Of a stretch of 64,000 nt of DNA, positions 27,025 through 35,522 are shown piece after piece. The DNA is from Litorisediminicola beolgyonensis (GTDB taxonomy: Bacteria > Pseudomonadota > Alphaproteobacteria > Rhodobacterales > Rhodobacteraceae). A model generated the notes under the pieces. It did no database searches and was not told the DNA's origin. It saw only the letters and a list, made by a program, of their open reading frames with translations. The translations under genes were made by a program, and so were the position numbers. The number at the start of each line of letters is the position of its first letter. The stretch's first letter is position 1. Location of the stretch: assembly GCF_042679605.1 (NCBI RefSeq), contig NZ_JBHTMU010000001.1:186001-250000 (forward strand). The letters are read 5' to 3'.

Positions 27025-28125
27025 TCAGCCGATCTGACCGCGCTCGCCGCCGGTCTGGGCGCGGTCGAGCAGCAGGTGATCGAGAAGCACGCAGGCCATC
27101 ATCGCCTCGCCCACCGGCACCGCGCGGATGCCGACGCACGGATCGTGGCGGCCCTTGGTGACGACCTCGGTCGGCTTGCCCGACTTGGTGATCGAGGCGC
27201 GCGGCGTCAGGATCGACGAGGTCGGCTTGACCGCGAAGCGGACCACGACCTCCTGTCCGGTGGAGATGCCGCCGAGGATTCCGCCCGAGTGGTTCGAGGA
27301 AAACACCGGCTCGCCCTCGTTGCCAAGGAAGATCTCGTCGGCATTGGCCTCGCCGGTCAGTCGCGCGGCGGCCATGCCCTCGCCGATCTCGACGCCTTTC
27401 ACGGCGTTGATCGACATCATCGCCGCCGCCAGGTCAGTGTCGAGCTTGGCGTAGATCGGCGCGCCGAGACCCGCGGGCACGCCGGTCGCCGTGACCTCGA
27501 CCTCGGCGCCGACCGAGCTGCCGCTCTTCCTGAGCCCATCGAGATAGGCGGCCCAGGTCTCGGCGGTCTTGGCGGAGGGCACCCAGAACGGGTTGTTCTC
27601 GATCTCGTCCAGATCGCGGGTGCCTTCGAGCGCGTGCTCGCCCATCCGGGTCATGTAGCCGCGGATAACGAGCCCCGGCACCAGCTTGGCCAGCGCCGCG
27701 CGTGCCAGGCCGCCCGCGGCCACCCGCGCAGCGGTTTCGCGCGCCGAGGACCGCCCGCCGCCGCGGTAATCGCGATGGCCGTATTTCTGCCAGTAGGTGA
27801 TGTCGGCATGACCGGGGCGGAAGGTCTCGGCGATCTCGCCGTAATCCTTGGAGCGCTGGTCGGTGTTCTCGATCATCAGCTGCACCGGGCTGCCGGTGGT
27901 CTTGCCCTCGAACACGCCGGACAGAATCCGCACCTGGTCGGGCTCGCGGCGCTGGGTCGTGTACTTGTTCTGACCGGGCTTGCGGCGGTCGAGCCAGTGC
28001 TGGATCTGCGCCTCGTCGATCTCCACGCCCGGCGGGCAGCCATCCACCGTGCAGCCGAGCGCGGGCCCGTGGCTCTCGCCCCATGTGGTGACGCGGAAGA
28101 CGTGGCCGAACGTGTTGAAGCTCAT
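27025..28125 (-). CDS. aroC: Chorismate synthase
   Basis: A 366-residue enzyme that converts EPSP to chorismate, the final shikimate-pathway step, using reduced FMN. Signatures: GESHGPALGCTVDGCPPG at the N-terminus, YRGGGRSSARETAARVAAGG in the middle, FSSNHSGGILGGISTG and RHDPC near the C-terminus. Full length for the family. Confidence 0.98.
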   Translation of the reverse strand: MSFNTFGHVFRVTTWGESHGPALGCTVDGCPPGVEIDEAQIQHWLDRRKPGQNKYTTQRREPDQVRILSGVFEGKTTGSPVQLMIENTDQRSKDYGEIAETFRPGHADITYWQKYGHRDYRGGGRSSARETAARVAAGGLARAALAKLVPGLVIRGYMTRMGEHALEGTRDLDEIENNPFWVPSAKTAETWAAYLDGLRKSGSSVGAEVEVTATGVPAGLGAPIYAKLDTDLAAAMMSINAVKGVEIGEGMAAARLTGEANADEIFLGNEGEPVFSSNHSGGILGGISTGQEVVVRFAVKPTSSILTPRASITKSGKPTEVVTKGRHDPCVGIRAVPVGEAMMACVLLDHLLLDRAQTGGERGQIG

Positions 28126-28225
28126 GTGCGCTCTCCTGTTGCGCCGCCCGCTTTAGGCCAGCCGAGGCCCGCGCTCAAGGGCAGGGCTTGCCAGCGGCGG
28201 CCTCCGGGGCTAGCTGTCGGGATAC

Positions 28226-28310
28226 CTCGGGGTGCCTCGAAGACAGGCTGAGATGCGCTCGCGCGAACCCGTTGAACCTGAACCGGTTAGAACCGGCGGA
28301 GGGAAGGTAC
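28226..28310 (+). promoter_or_regulatory. TPP (THI-box) riboswitch of thiBPQ
   Basis: Canonical thiamine-pyrophosphate aptamer: GGGGUGCC at 28229-28236, CUGAGA at 28248-28253, ACCC then GUUGAACCUGAA at 28271-28282, and the closing GGAGGGAAGG near 28298. In the expression platform, GGCTTT at 28322-28327 can pair with AAAGCC at 28350-28355. That encloses the AGGAG ribosome site directly before the thiB ATG, so the likely mechanism is TPP-dependent occlusion of translation. Confidence 0.95.
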
Positions 28311-28355
28311 GGGTCTGATCCGGCTTTACCCATCCGTCGCCGATAGGAGAAAGCC

Positions 28356-29342
28356 ATGACACGGACCCTTTCCCTGATCGCGACATGCCTTTTCGCCAGC
28401 GCCGCCGCGGCGCAGGAGCGAGAGGTGCTCACGGTCTATTCGCCTGATTACTTCGCCTCGGAATGGGGCCCCGGCCCGAAGATTGAGGAGATGTTCGAGG
28501 CCCGCTGCACCTGCGACCTGCAGTTCAAGCCCGGTGACCTGCTGCCGCGCCTCCTGCTCGAAGGGGCGCGGACCGAGGCCGACGTGGCCATCGGCCTGAC
28601 CACAGACGAGACGAAGAAAGCGCGCGAAAGCGGGCTCTTCGCGCCCCATGGCGTGGATCTCGCGCCGCTGACGCTGCCGGTCGATTGGTCGGACGACATC
28701 TTTCTTCCGTTCAACTACGGGCACACGGCCTTCGTCTACGACGCCACCCGGATCGAGACGCCGCCTGAGAGCTTCAACGCGTTGCTCGAGGCGCCGGGCG
28801 ATCTGAAGCTGGTGATCCAGGACCCGCGCACCTCGATCTCGGGGCTCGCGCTCGTCCTCTGGGTGGACGCGGTCTATGGCGACGAGGCCGAAGCCGCCTG
28901 GGCCAAGCTCGCGCCGAAGATCCTGACCGTCACCAAGGGCTGGTCGGAAAGCTACGGGCTCTTCACCGATGGCGAAGCGGACATGGTGCTGAGCTACACC
29001 ACCTCGCCCGCCTATCACATCATCGCCGAGGACGACCGGACCAAGAAGGCGGCGATCTTCCCCGAGGGGCATTACTTCATGGTCGAGCTGGCGGCGAAGC
29101 TCGCGGACACCGACCAGCCGGAGCTGGCGCAGGCGTTCATGGACTTCATCCTGACGCCCGACTTCCAGTCGATGATCGCGACCGGCAACTGGTCGTTCCC
29201 GGCCGCCCTGCCGCAGGAGGACTGGCCCGAGGGCTTCCAGGCGCTCGATCTTCCCGAAACCGTCCTCTTCTACGATGAGGACACGGCCGCCGACCGCGCG
29301 CCCGAGGCAATCGAGGCATGGCGGCGCGCGCTCTCGCAGTAA
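28356..29342 (+). CDS. thiB: Thiamine ABC transporter substrate-binding protein
   Basis: A 328-residue periplasmic binding protein with a signal peptide (residues 1-19, ASAAAAQ). Seen: LTVYSPDYFASEWGPG, ADVAIGLTTDE, FLPFNYGHTAFVYD and SYTTSPAYH, matching ThiB, which binds thiamine, TMP or TPP. Directly downstream of a TPP riboswitch. Its 3' end overlaps thiP by 25 bp. Confidence 0.95.
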   Translation: MTRTLSLIATCLFASAAAAQEREVLTVYSPDYFASEWGPGPKIEEMFEARCTCDLQFKPGDLLPRLLLEGARTEADVAIGLTTDETKKARESGLFAPHGVDLAPLTLPVDWSDDIFLPFNYGHTAFVYDATRIETPPESFNALLEAPGDLKLVIQDPRTSISGLALVLWVDAVYGDEAEAAWAKLAPKILTVTKGWSESYGLFTDGEADMVLSYTTSPAYHIIAEDDRTKKAAIFPEGHYFMVELAAKLADTDQPELAQAFMDFILTPDFQSMIATGNWSFPAALPQEDWPEGFQALDLPETVLFYDEDTAADRAPEAIEAWRRALSQ

Positions 29343-30826
29343 TCGCGGGTGGACTGGTCCTGGCGCTGACGCTTGGACCGGTCGCCGCGGTGATCTGGCG
29401 CGCCGAGGGGCTCGGCGCGCTCGGCCCCGGCGCAGGCCAGGCGGTGCGGTTCACGCTCTGGCAGGCGACCCTGTCGGCGCTGATCTCGGTCGCTTTGGCG
29501 GTGCCGGTGGCGCGCGCGCTTGCGCGGCGGCGGTTTCCGGGCCGGGGGCTTCTGGTGGCGCTTCTTGGCGCGCCCTTCATCCTGCCGGTGATCGTTGCTG
29601 TTCTGGGGCTCATCGCCACGTTCGGCAGCAATGGCGTGGTGAACCGGGCGCTGGGTGCGCTGGGCCTGCCGGGCATGACGATCTACGGCCTGCACGGCGT
29701 CGTGATCGCGCATGTGTTCTTCAACTTGCCGCTGGCGACGCGACTGATCCTGCAAGGCTGGCTCGCGATCCCCGCGGAACGGCTGCGCCTGGCCGAGACG
29801 CTGGGCCTGACGCCCTGGGGCCGGTTCCGCGTGCTGGAGGCGCCGATGCTCCTGCGCATCGCGCCGGGGGCGGCGGCGGTCATCTTCGTGATCTGCCTCT
29901 CGTCCTTCGCCGTGGCGCTGACGCTCGGAGGCGGTCCGCGCGCAACCACGGTCGAACTGGCGATCTACCAGGCGGTGCGGTTCGAGTTCGATCTCGGGCG
30001 CGCGGCGGCGCTGTCGCTTCTGCAACTGGGGCTCGCGCTTGCGGCGGGCCTCGTGGCGCTGAAGCTCGGGTCCGGCTCGGGCTTCGGCGCGGGTCTGGAC
30101 CGCGCCTTGCCGCCGGCACGCACGGGCGCGGTGGCGCGGGGACTCGACGCCGTGGCGATCCTCGCGGCGGCGGCGTTTCTGCTCACGCCCTTGGCGCTGG
30201 TGACGCTGGCGGGTCTGCCGGGGCTCGCATCGCTCGACGGCGGGGTCTGGCAGGCGGCGCTCCAGTCGCTCTGGGTGGCGCTGGCCTCGACCGCGCTCTG
30301 CCTCGCCTGGGCCTTGCCGCTGGCGACGCGGCGCGGCGAATTCCTTGGGCTGCTCGGCATCGCGCTGTCGCCCCTGGTGCTCGGGACGGGGCTGTTCCTG
30401 ATCCTGCGGCCCGTGATCAATCCCTTCGTTCTGGCCCTGCCGGTGACGGCGCTGGTGAACGCGCTTGTCAGCCTGCCCTTCGCGCTGCGCATCCTGCGCC
30501 CCGAGGCCGAGGCCGTCCGCGCGGACTATGGCCGCCTCTCCGCCGCGCTGGGCCTGAACCCGCTCGCCTGGCTGCGCTGGGTGTTCCTGCCGCGGCTCCG
30601 GCGCCCTCTGGGCTTCGCCGCAGGACTGACAGCGGCGCTCTCGATGGGCGATCTGGGGGTGATCGCGCTTTTCGCCGATCCCGACCGCGCGACCTTGCCG
30701 CTCATGGTCTACCGGTTGATGGGCTCCTACCGGATGGAGGACGCGCAGGCGGCGGCGCTCCTGCTTCTCGCGGCGAGCCTCGCGCTTTTCTGGCTCTTCG
30801 ACCGGGGAGGGCGGGTCGGTGCTTGA
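29318..30826 (+). CDS. thiP: Thiamine ABC transporter permease
   Basis: A 502-residue permease with two fused BPD_transp_1 halves (about 12 helices). EAA-loop-like segments include ERLRLAETLGLTPWGRF in the first half and DYGRLSAALGLNPLAWLRWVFLP in the second. It forms the channel with ThiQ. It overlaps thiB by 25 bp at the start and thiQ by 8 bp at the end. Confidence 0.95.
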   Translation: MAARALAVIAGGLVLALTLGPVAAVIWRAEGLGALGPGAGQAVRFTLWQATLSALISVALAVPVARALARRRFPGRGLLVALLGAPFILPVIVAVLGLIATFGSNGVVNRALGALGLPGMTIYGLHGVVIAHVFFNLPLATRLILQGWLAIPAERLRLAETLGLTPWGRFRVLEAPMLLRIAPGAAAVIFVICLSSFAVALTLGGGPRATTVELAIYQAVRFEFDLGRAAALSLLQLGLALAAGLVALKLGSGSGFGAGLDRALPPARTGAVARGLDAVAILAAAAFLLTPLALVTLAGLPGLASLDGGVWQAALQSLWVALASTALCLAWALPLATRRGEFLGLLGIALSPLVLGTGLFLILRPVINPFVLALPVTALVNALVSLPFALRILRPEAEAVRADYGRLSAALGLNPLAWLRWVFLPRLRRPLGFAAGLTAALSMGDLGVIALFADPDRATLPLMVYRLMGSYRMEDAQAAALLLLAASLALFWLFDRGGRVGA

Positions 30827-31517
30827 GCTGAAGGACCTGCGGATCGAGGCCGGAGACTTCGCGCTCGAGGCCGATCTGGATCTCGCGTCCGGCGGGCGGA
30901 TCGCCGTGATCGGGCCATCGGGCGCGGGGAAATCGACGCTTCTGGACGCGATTGCCGGGTTTCGTGCGCCCAGCCGCGGCCAAGTGATCTGGAACGGGCG
31001 CGACATCACCGACGCCCCGCCTGCGGAGCGGCCCGTGGGCGTTTTGTTCCAGGATCAGAACCTCTTTCCGCATCTCGATCTCGACCGGAACCTCGCCCTG
31101 GCGCTCCGGCCCTCGGGCGGCCGGCCCACGAAGGAAGAGCGCGCGCGCATCTCGGATGCGCTCGAGCGCGTCGGGCTTGCGGGCTTGGGCGCGCGCAAGC
31201 CCGGGGCGCTCTCGGGCGGGCAGCAGAGCCGCGCGGCGCTCGCGCGTCTTCTCTTGCAGGACCGGCCCGTCTGGCTTCTCGACGAGCCGTTTGCGGCGCT
31301 CGGACCCGCGCTGAAACGCGAGATGCTGGCGCTTCTCGACGAGACCGCAAAAGCGCAGGGCGCGCTGGTTCTTCTGGTGACTCATGACCCCAAGGACGCG
31401 CGTCAGATGACCGAGACCGTGCTCGTCGCCGACGGTCGCGCCGAGGCGCCGGTCGAGACCGAGGCGCTTCTCGCCGACCCGCCGCCGAGCCTCGCGGCCT
31501 ATCTGGGGCAGGAGTGA
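30819..31517 (+). CDS. thiQ: Thiamine ABC transporter ATP-binding protein
   Basis: A 232-residue ATPase driving thiamine import. Walker A GPSGAGKS at 32-39, Q-loop LFQDQNLFPHL, signature LSGGQQSRAALAR, Walker B VWLLDEPFAALGP and H-loop VTHD are all present. GTG start, with GGGGAGG as its ribosome site, overlapping the thiP stop by 8 bp. Confidence 0.95.
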   Translation: MLELKDLRIEAGDFALEADLDLASGGRIAVIGPSGAGKSTLLDAIAGFRAPSRGQVIWNGRDITDAPPAERPVGVLFQDQNLFPHLDLDRNLALALRPSGGRPTKEERARISDALERVGLAGLGARKPGALSGGQQSRAALARLLLQDRPVWLLDEPFAALGPALKREMLALLDETAKAQGALVLLVTHDPKDARQMTETVLVADGRAEAPVETEALLADPPPSLAAYLGQE

Positions 31518-31532
31518 CTCGGAAGACACCGG

Positions 31533-31549
31533 CCCGGCGGAACCGGGCT
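31533..31549 (+). terminator. Possible terminator after thiQ
   Basis: Stem GCCCGG/CCGGGC with a CGGAA loop, 15 bp after the thiQ stop, followed only by TTGG. Weak candidate; transcription may continue into the DUF484 gene. Confidence 0.4.
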
Positions 31550-31650
31550 TGGTGCGATTGACGCCCGCGCGTCGCTGCGGGACAAGATCCCCTCTAAAGC
31601 GCGCCGCAGAAGACGGTGCCACTCCGAAAGCCGCCCGTAAGAGGCGGCAC

Positions 31651-32376
31651 ATGGCCGGAAAGGGCGACATGAGCAGCCAGACCCGTATCGACGATCGTCT
31701 CCGCGAGACGATCATCGCCAAACCCGACATCGTGCTCGAGGATCTCGACCTGATGCGCGCCCTCGTCGCTGCGAACGAGCGCGCGATGGGATCGAATATC
31801 ATCGACCTGCGCGGCATCGCCATGGAGCGGCTGGAAGCGCGGCTCGACCGGCTCGAAGAGACGCACCGCTCGGTGATCGCCGCCGCCTACGAGAACCTCG
31901 CGGGCACCAACCAGATCCATCGCGCCATCCTGCGGCTGCTCGACCCGGTCGATTTCGAGCCGTTCCTACACGACCTGGGCGGCGAGGTGGCCGAGATCCT
32001 GCGCGTGGACGCGATGCGGCTGGTGCTGGAAAGTGAAGAGGCCGAACCCGATGCCGCACTGGCGCGTCTGGGCGACGTCCTGACCGTGGCGGTGCCGGGC
32101 TTCGTCGCGCATTACGTCGATCACGGGCGCGGCGCGCCGTCGCGGGTGGTCACGCTGCGCCAGATCCAGTCGGGCGATCCGGAGCTCTACGGCGAAAAGG
32201 CCGAATGGATCCGCTCCGAGGCCTGCCTGCGGCTCGATTTCGGTCGGGGGCGCCTGCCGGGCCTCCTGGTGCTCGGCGCCGAGGACCCGCATCAGTTCAC
32301 GCCGCAACATGGCACCGATCTCATGGGCTTTTTCGCCGGGGTGTTCGAGCGGTCGATGCGGCGCTGGCTGGCGTGA
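31651..32376 (+). CDS. DUF484 family protein
   Basis: A 241-residue protein with a coiled-coil-like N-terminal segment (IAMERLEARLDRLEETHRS) and a C-terminal GAF-like domain. DUF484 members often precede xerC, as here, and are of unknown function. The start is uncertain between ATG 31651 (AAGAGG upstream) and ATG 31669 (GGAAAGGG upstream). The stop overlaps xerC by GTGA. Confidence 0.85.
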   Translation: MAGKGDMSSQTRIDDRLRETIIAKPDIVLEDLDLMRALVAANERAMGSNIIDLRGIAMERLEARLDRLEETHRSVIAAAYENLAGTNQIHRAILRLLDPVDFEPFLHDLGGEVAEILRVDAMRLVLESEEAEPDAALARLGDVLTVAVPGFVAHYVDHGRGAPSRVVTLRQIQSGDPELYGEKAEWIRSEACLRLDFGRGRLPGLLVLGAEDPHQFTPQHGTDLMGFFAGVFERSMRRWLA

Positions 32377-33299
32377 GCCTCGCGCTCTCTCCGCAGGCGC
32401 GCGACGCGCTGGAGACATGGCTCGACCAGTCCCGCGCGATCAAGGGCGCGGCGGAGAACACGCTGGCGGCCTATCGCGCCGATACCGTCGATTTCATCGC
32501 CTTCATGTCCCACCATCACGGCGGGACAGAAGGCCTTGGGCCGCTGTCGCGGCTGACGACCTCGGACATGCGCGCCTGGATGGCGCATCTGCGCGCGGGC
32601 GGAGCCAGTTCCCGGTCGGTGGCGCGGAAGCTCTCGGCGGTGAAGAGCTTCTATCGCTGGCTCGCCGAGCGGAACGGGTTCGAGCCGACGGCTGTCTTGT
32701 CGGCGCGCGCGCCGAAGTTCCAGAAGAAGCTGCCGCGCCCGCTCTCGGAGAACGCCGCGCGGGCGATGATCGATACGGTGGAGATGCAGTCGCTGAAGGG
32801 CTGGGCCGGGGCGCGGGACGCTGCCGTGGTGACGCTGCTCTATGGCTGCGGTTTGCGGATCTCCGAGGCACTGGGCCTCTGCGGACGCGATCTGCCGCTG
32901 GGCGAGAGTCTGCGGATTGTCGGCAAGGGCGGTAAGGAGCGGCTGGTGCCGGTCCTGCCGGTCGCGCGGCAGGCGGTGGCGCGATACCTGTCGCTCTGCC
33001 CGTTCGAGATGGCGCCCGATCTCGCGGTGTTCCGGGGCGCGCGCGGTGGGGCGCTCAGCCCGCGCCATGTGCAGAAGGCGACCGAGGCGGCGCGCCTGCA
33101 GCTCGGCCTGCCCGCGACGGCCACGCCGCATGCGATGCGCCACAGCTTCGCGACGCATCTTCTGAGCGCGGGCGGCGATCTGCGCGCGATCCAGGAGCTT
33201 CTGGGCCATGCCTCGCTGTCGACCACGCAGGCCTATACCTCGGTCGATACGGTGCACCTGATGAAGGTCTACGCCGCCGCCCATCCCAAGGCCGGGTGA
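32373..33299 (+). CDS. xerC: Tyrosine recombinase XerC
   Basis: A 308-residue site-specific recombinase for chromosome dimer resolution at dif. N-terminal SAM-like domain 1-110; catalytic residues Arg162 (GCGLRISEAL), Lys in GKGGKER (about 185-190), His253 and Arg256 (HAMRHSFATHLL), His279 (LGHASLS) and nucleophile Tyr288 (TQAYT). GTG start overlapping DUF484. The linkage to DUF484 and the full active site argue for a housekeeping Xer protein rather than a phage integrase. Confidence 0.94.
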   Translation: MSLALSPQARDALETWLDQSRAIKGAAENTLAAYRADTVDFIAFMSHHHGGTEGLGPLSRLTTSDMRAWMAHLRAGGASSRSVARKLSAVKSFYRWLAERNGFEPTAVLSARAPKFQKKLPRPLSENAARAMIDTVEMQSLKGWAGARDAAVVTLLYGCGLRISEALGLCGRDLPLGESLRIVGKGGKERLVPVLPVARQAVARYLSLCPFEMAPDLAVFRGARGGALSPRHVQKATEAARLQLGLPATATPHAMRHSFATHLLSAGGDLRAIQELLGHASLSTTQAYTSVDTVHLMKVYAAAHPKAG

Positions 33300-33314
33300 A
33301 CGCGCGGCGGGCTT

Positions 33315-33339
33315 TAAGAATTTTGCGACAAAATTCTTA
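33315..33339. repeat. AT-rich perfect palindrome 1 (after xerC)
   Basis: Inverted repeat with 11-bp arms (TAAGAATTTTG/CAAAATTCTTA) around a 3-nt CGA loop, 15 bp downstream of the xerC stop. Strikingly AT-rich against the GC-rich background. It could form a hairpin terminator for xerC or be a dispersed intergenic palindrome. Confidence 0.8.
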
Positions 33340-33365
33340 TCGCACGGCGACTTTCCTAAAAGCTG

Positions 33366-33397
33366 CGGATAAAAATCTTAGATAAGATTTTTATCCG
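33366..33397. repeat. AT-rich perfect palindrome 2 (before the GST gene)
   Basis: Inverted repeat with 15-bp arms (CGGATAAAAATCTTA and its complement) around a GA centre, ending 19 bp before the GST ATG and adjacent to its AGAGGGGA ribosome site. It could be an operator for a dimeric regulator or a strong hairpin insulating the GST gene from xerC transcription. Confidence 0.8.
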
Positions 33398-33416
33398 GCG
33401 CAGAGGGGATGACGCG

Positions 33417-34025
33417 ATGATGCAGCTCTTGATGGCGGGACCGTCGCCCTTCGTGCGCAAGGTGCGCGTGACGCTGGAGGAAACCGGCCAGACCGACGCG
33501 GTCGAGATCGTTAAGGTCACCGCCTCGCCGATGGAGCCCGACGCGGCGCTGACCGGCGTGAACCCCATCGGCAAGGTCCCGGCGCTGGTGCGGCCCGATG
33601 GCCCGACGCTCTATGACAGCCGGGTGATCTGCCGGTATCTCGACGCGCGCGCCGGAGGCGCTCTCTATCCCGAGAGCCGGATCTGGGAGGTGCTGACGCT
33701 CGAGGCGACCGGCGACGGTCTTCTCGAGGCGGCGCTTGCGATCGTCTACGAGCGGCGCTTCCGGCCCGAGGGCCTGGTCTGGGACGACTGGATCGAGGCG
33801 CAATGGGCCAAGGTCGCGCGCGGGCTCGACGCGCTCGAGGCGCGCTGGACCAGCCATCTGAAGGGGCGGATCGACGCCGGGCAAATCGCCGTCGGATGCG
33901 CGCTGGGCTATCTCGATTTCCGCCATGGCGACCGCGACTGGCGGCAGGGACGGGACGGATTGGCGGCCTGGTATGCCGATTTCTCGCAGCGCCCCTCGAT
34001 GACGGCCACCGCGCCCGAGACGTGA
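33417..34025 (+). CDS. Glutathione S-transferase family protein
   Basis: A 202-residue cytosolic GST. The thioredoxin-like N-terminal domain contains the GSH-site segment SPFVRKVRV, the cis-Pro motif GKVPALV and DSRVICRYL (Glu/Asp-Ser for GSH gamma-Glu). An alpha-helical C-terminal domain follows. Substrate not predictable. Directly downstream of AT-rich palindromes that may control it. Confidence 0.9.
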   Translation: MMQLLMAGPSPFVRKVRVTLEETGQTDAVEIVKVTASPMEPDAALTGVNPIGKVPALVRPDGPTLYDSRVICRYLDARAGGALYPESRIWEVLTLEATGDGLLEAALAIVYERRFRPEGLVWDDWIEAQWAKVARGLDALEARWTSHLKGRIDAGQIAVGCALGYLDFRHGDRDWRQGRDGLAAWYADFSQRPSMTATAPET

Positions 34026-34097
34026 CGCCTCGCTTGCAAAGGTATCGGTAGCGCGGTAGCCGCGCTGCCCAGAGTGACGATCCGGAGACCAGACGCC

Positions 34098-34769
34098 ATG
34101 CGCATGCGCGACACTTTCCTGAAGCCGATGCATCCCGAAGGGCGGCGCTTCGTGGCGGCCTTTGCCGTGGTGACCCTGATCCTCTTCCTGATCTGGGAGC
34201 CGCTCGGCTGGATCGGCGTCGGCCTCACCGTCTGGTGCTACTACTTCTTCCGCGATCCCGAGCGGGTCACGCCGCTCGGTGCGGGGCTGGTCATCTCGCC
34301 CGCCGACGGGATCGTCTCCTTGATCGAACGCGCCGCGCCGCCGCCCGAGCTTGGTCTCGGGGCGGACGAGCGGCTTCGGGTGTCTGTCTTCATGTCGGTC
34401 TTCAACTGCCATGTGAACCGCGCGCCGGTTCCGGGCGAGGTTGTCAAGGTCGCCTACAAGCCCGGCAAGTTCCTCAACGCCTCGCTCGACAAGGCCTCCG
34501 AGGACAACGAGCGCAATTCCATCGTGATCCGCATGCGCGACGGGCGCGACCTTCCGGTCACCCAGATCGCCGGTCTCGTGGCGCGGCGGATCCTCTGCTT
34601 CACCCGCGAGGGCGCGCATCTGTCGGCGGGCGACCGCTTCGGCCTGATCCGCTTCGGCTCGCGGCTCGATGTCTACCTGCCCGAGGGCGTGGAGCCCGAG
34701 GTGCGCGTCGGCCAGACCATGGTCGCGGGCGAGACGGTGCTCGCGCGGCTGGATGAGGTCGCGTCATGA
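34098..34769 (+). CDS. psd: Phosphatidylserine decarboxylase proenzyme (short type)
   Basis: A 223-residue membrane enzyme converting phosphatidylserine to phosphatidylethanolamine. N-terminal helices at about 18-50 (FVAAFAVVTLILFLIW). The self-cleavage site Gly187-Ser188 in RFGSR yields the pyruvoyl group on the alpha chain. Asp70 (PADG) and His105 (NCHVNRAP) complete the processing triad. I chose ATG 34098, giving MRMRDTFLKPMHPEG, the usual N-terminus; a GTG at 34074 is less likely. Overlaps pssA by ATGA, so the two phospholipid steps are coupled. Confidence 0.93.
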   Translation: MRMRDTFLKPMHPEGRRFVAAFAVVTLILFLIWEPLGWIGVGLTVWCYYFFRDPERVTPLGAGLVISPADGIVSLIERAAPPPELGLGADERLRVSVFMSVFNCHVNRAPVPGEVVKVAYKPGKFLNASLDKASEDNERNSIVIRMRDGRDLPVTQIAGLVARRILCFTREGAHLSAGDRFGLIRFGSRLDVYLPEGVEPEVRVGQTMVAGETVLARLDEVAS

Positions 34770-35506
34770 GCGAGGAAGAGCGCAAGTCCGACAAGCTCAC
34801 GCTGGTCCAGCTCATCCCCAACATGATGACGCTGACCGCGATCTGCGCGGGCCTGACGGCGATCCGCTTCGGCCTCGACATGCGCTACGAGCTTGCGGTG
34901 CAGATGATCCTGCTCGCGGCGATTCTCGACGGGCTCGACGGGCGCATCGCGCGGGCGCTCGGGTCGGACAGCAAGATGGGCGCCGAGCTCGACAGCCTCG
35001 CGGATTTCCTGAATTTCGGCGTCGCCCCGGCGCTGATCCTCTACACCTGGGCGCTTGAGGATACGCGCGGCATCGGCTGGCTGGCGGTGCTCGTCTACGC
35101 GGTCTGCTGCGTCAGCCGTCTGGCCCGGTTCAATGTCGAGCGGAAATCGGGCGAGGAGGGGAAGGGCGGCGAATCGGCCTATTTCACCGGCGTGCCGTCC
35201 CCGGCGGGCGCGCTTCTGGTCATGCTGCCGATGTATGCGAGCTTCGCCTTCGCCGACGCGCCGATCCTGCCCGACCTTGCGCTCTCGGCCTGGATGGCGG
35301 CGATCGGCTACCTGATGATCTCGAAGATCCCGACCTGGAGCTTCAAGACGCTCAAGGTCAGCCGCGGCGATGTGCGGCTGTTCTTCGTCGGCTTCGTGGT
35401 CGTCGGCGCGGCCCTTCTAAGCTTTGCCTGGACGAGCCTTGTCGGGCTCTGCATCGCCTATGTGGTGATCGTGGTCTGGAAGCTGGCGACCCGCGCGCGC
35501 ATATGA
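34766..35506 (+). CDS. pssA: CDP-diacylglycerol--serine O-phosphatidyltransferase
   Basis: A 246-residue inner-membrane enzyme making phosphatidylserine from CDP-DAG and serine, the substrate for the adjacent Psd. The CDP-alcohol phosphatidyltransferase motif is complete: Asp58-Gly59 ... Ala62-Arg63 ... Gly72 ... Asp76 ... Asp80. About eight helices. Confidence 0.95.
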   Translation: MSEEERKSDKLTLVQLIPNMMTLTAICAGLTAIRFGLDMRYELAVQMILLAAILDGLDGRIARALGSDSKMGAELDSLADFLNFGVAPALILYTWALEDTRGIGWLAVLVYAVCCVSRLARFNVERKSGEEGKGGESAYFTGVPSPAGALLVMLPMYASFAFADAPILPDLALSAWMAAIGYLMISKIPTWSFKTLKVSRGDVRLFFVGFVVVGAALLSFAWTSLVGLCIAYVVIVVWKLATRARI

Positions 35507-35522
35507 CGCGGGTCCCGGATCG

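Noticed and set aside
32373..33299. xerC as a phage or integron integrase
   Set aside because: Linked to DUF484 in the usual way, full XerC motifs, and no att sites, phage genes or cargo beside it.
33366..33397. Palindrome as a dif site
   Set aside because: dif has two 11-bp arms around a 6-bp centre; this one has 15-bp perfect arms and a 2-bp centre.
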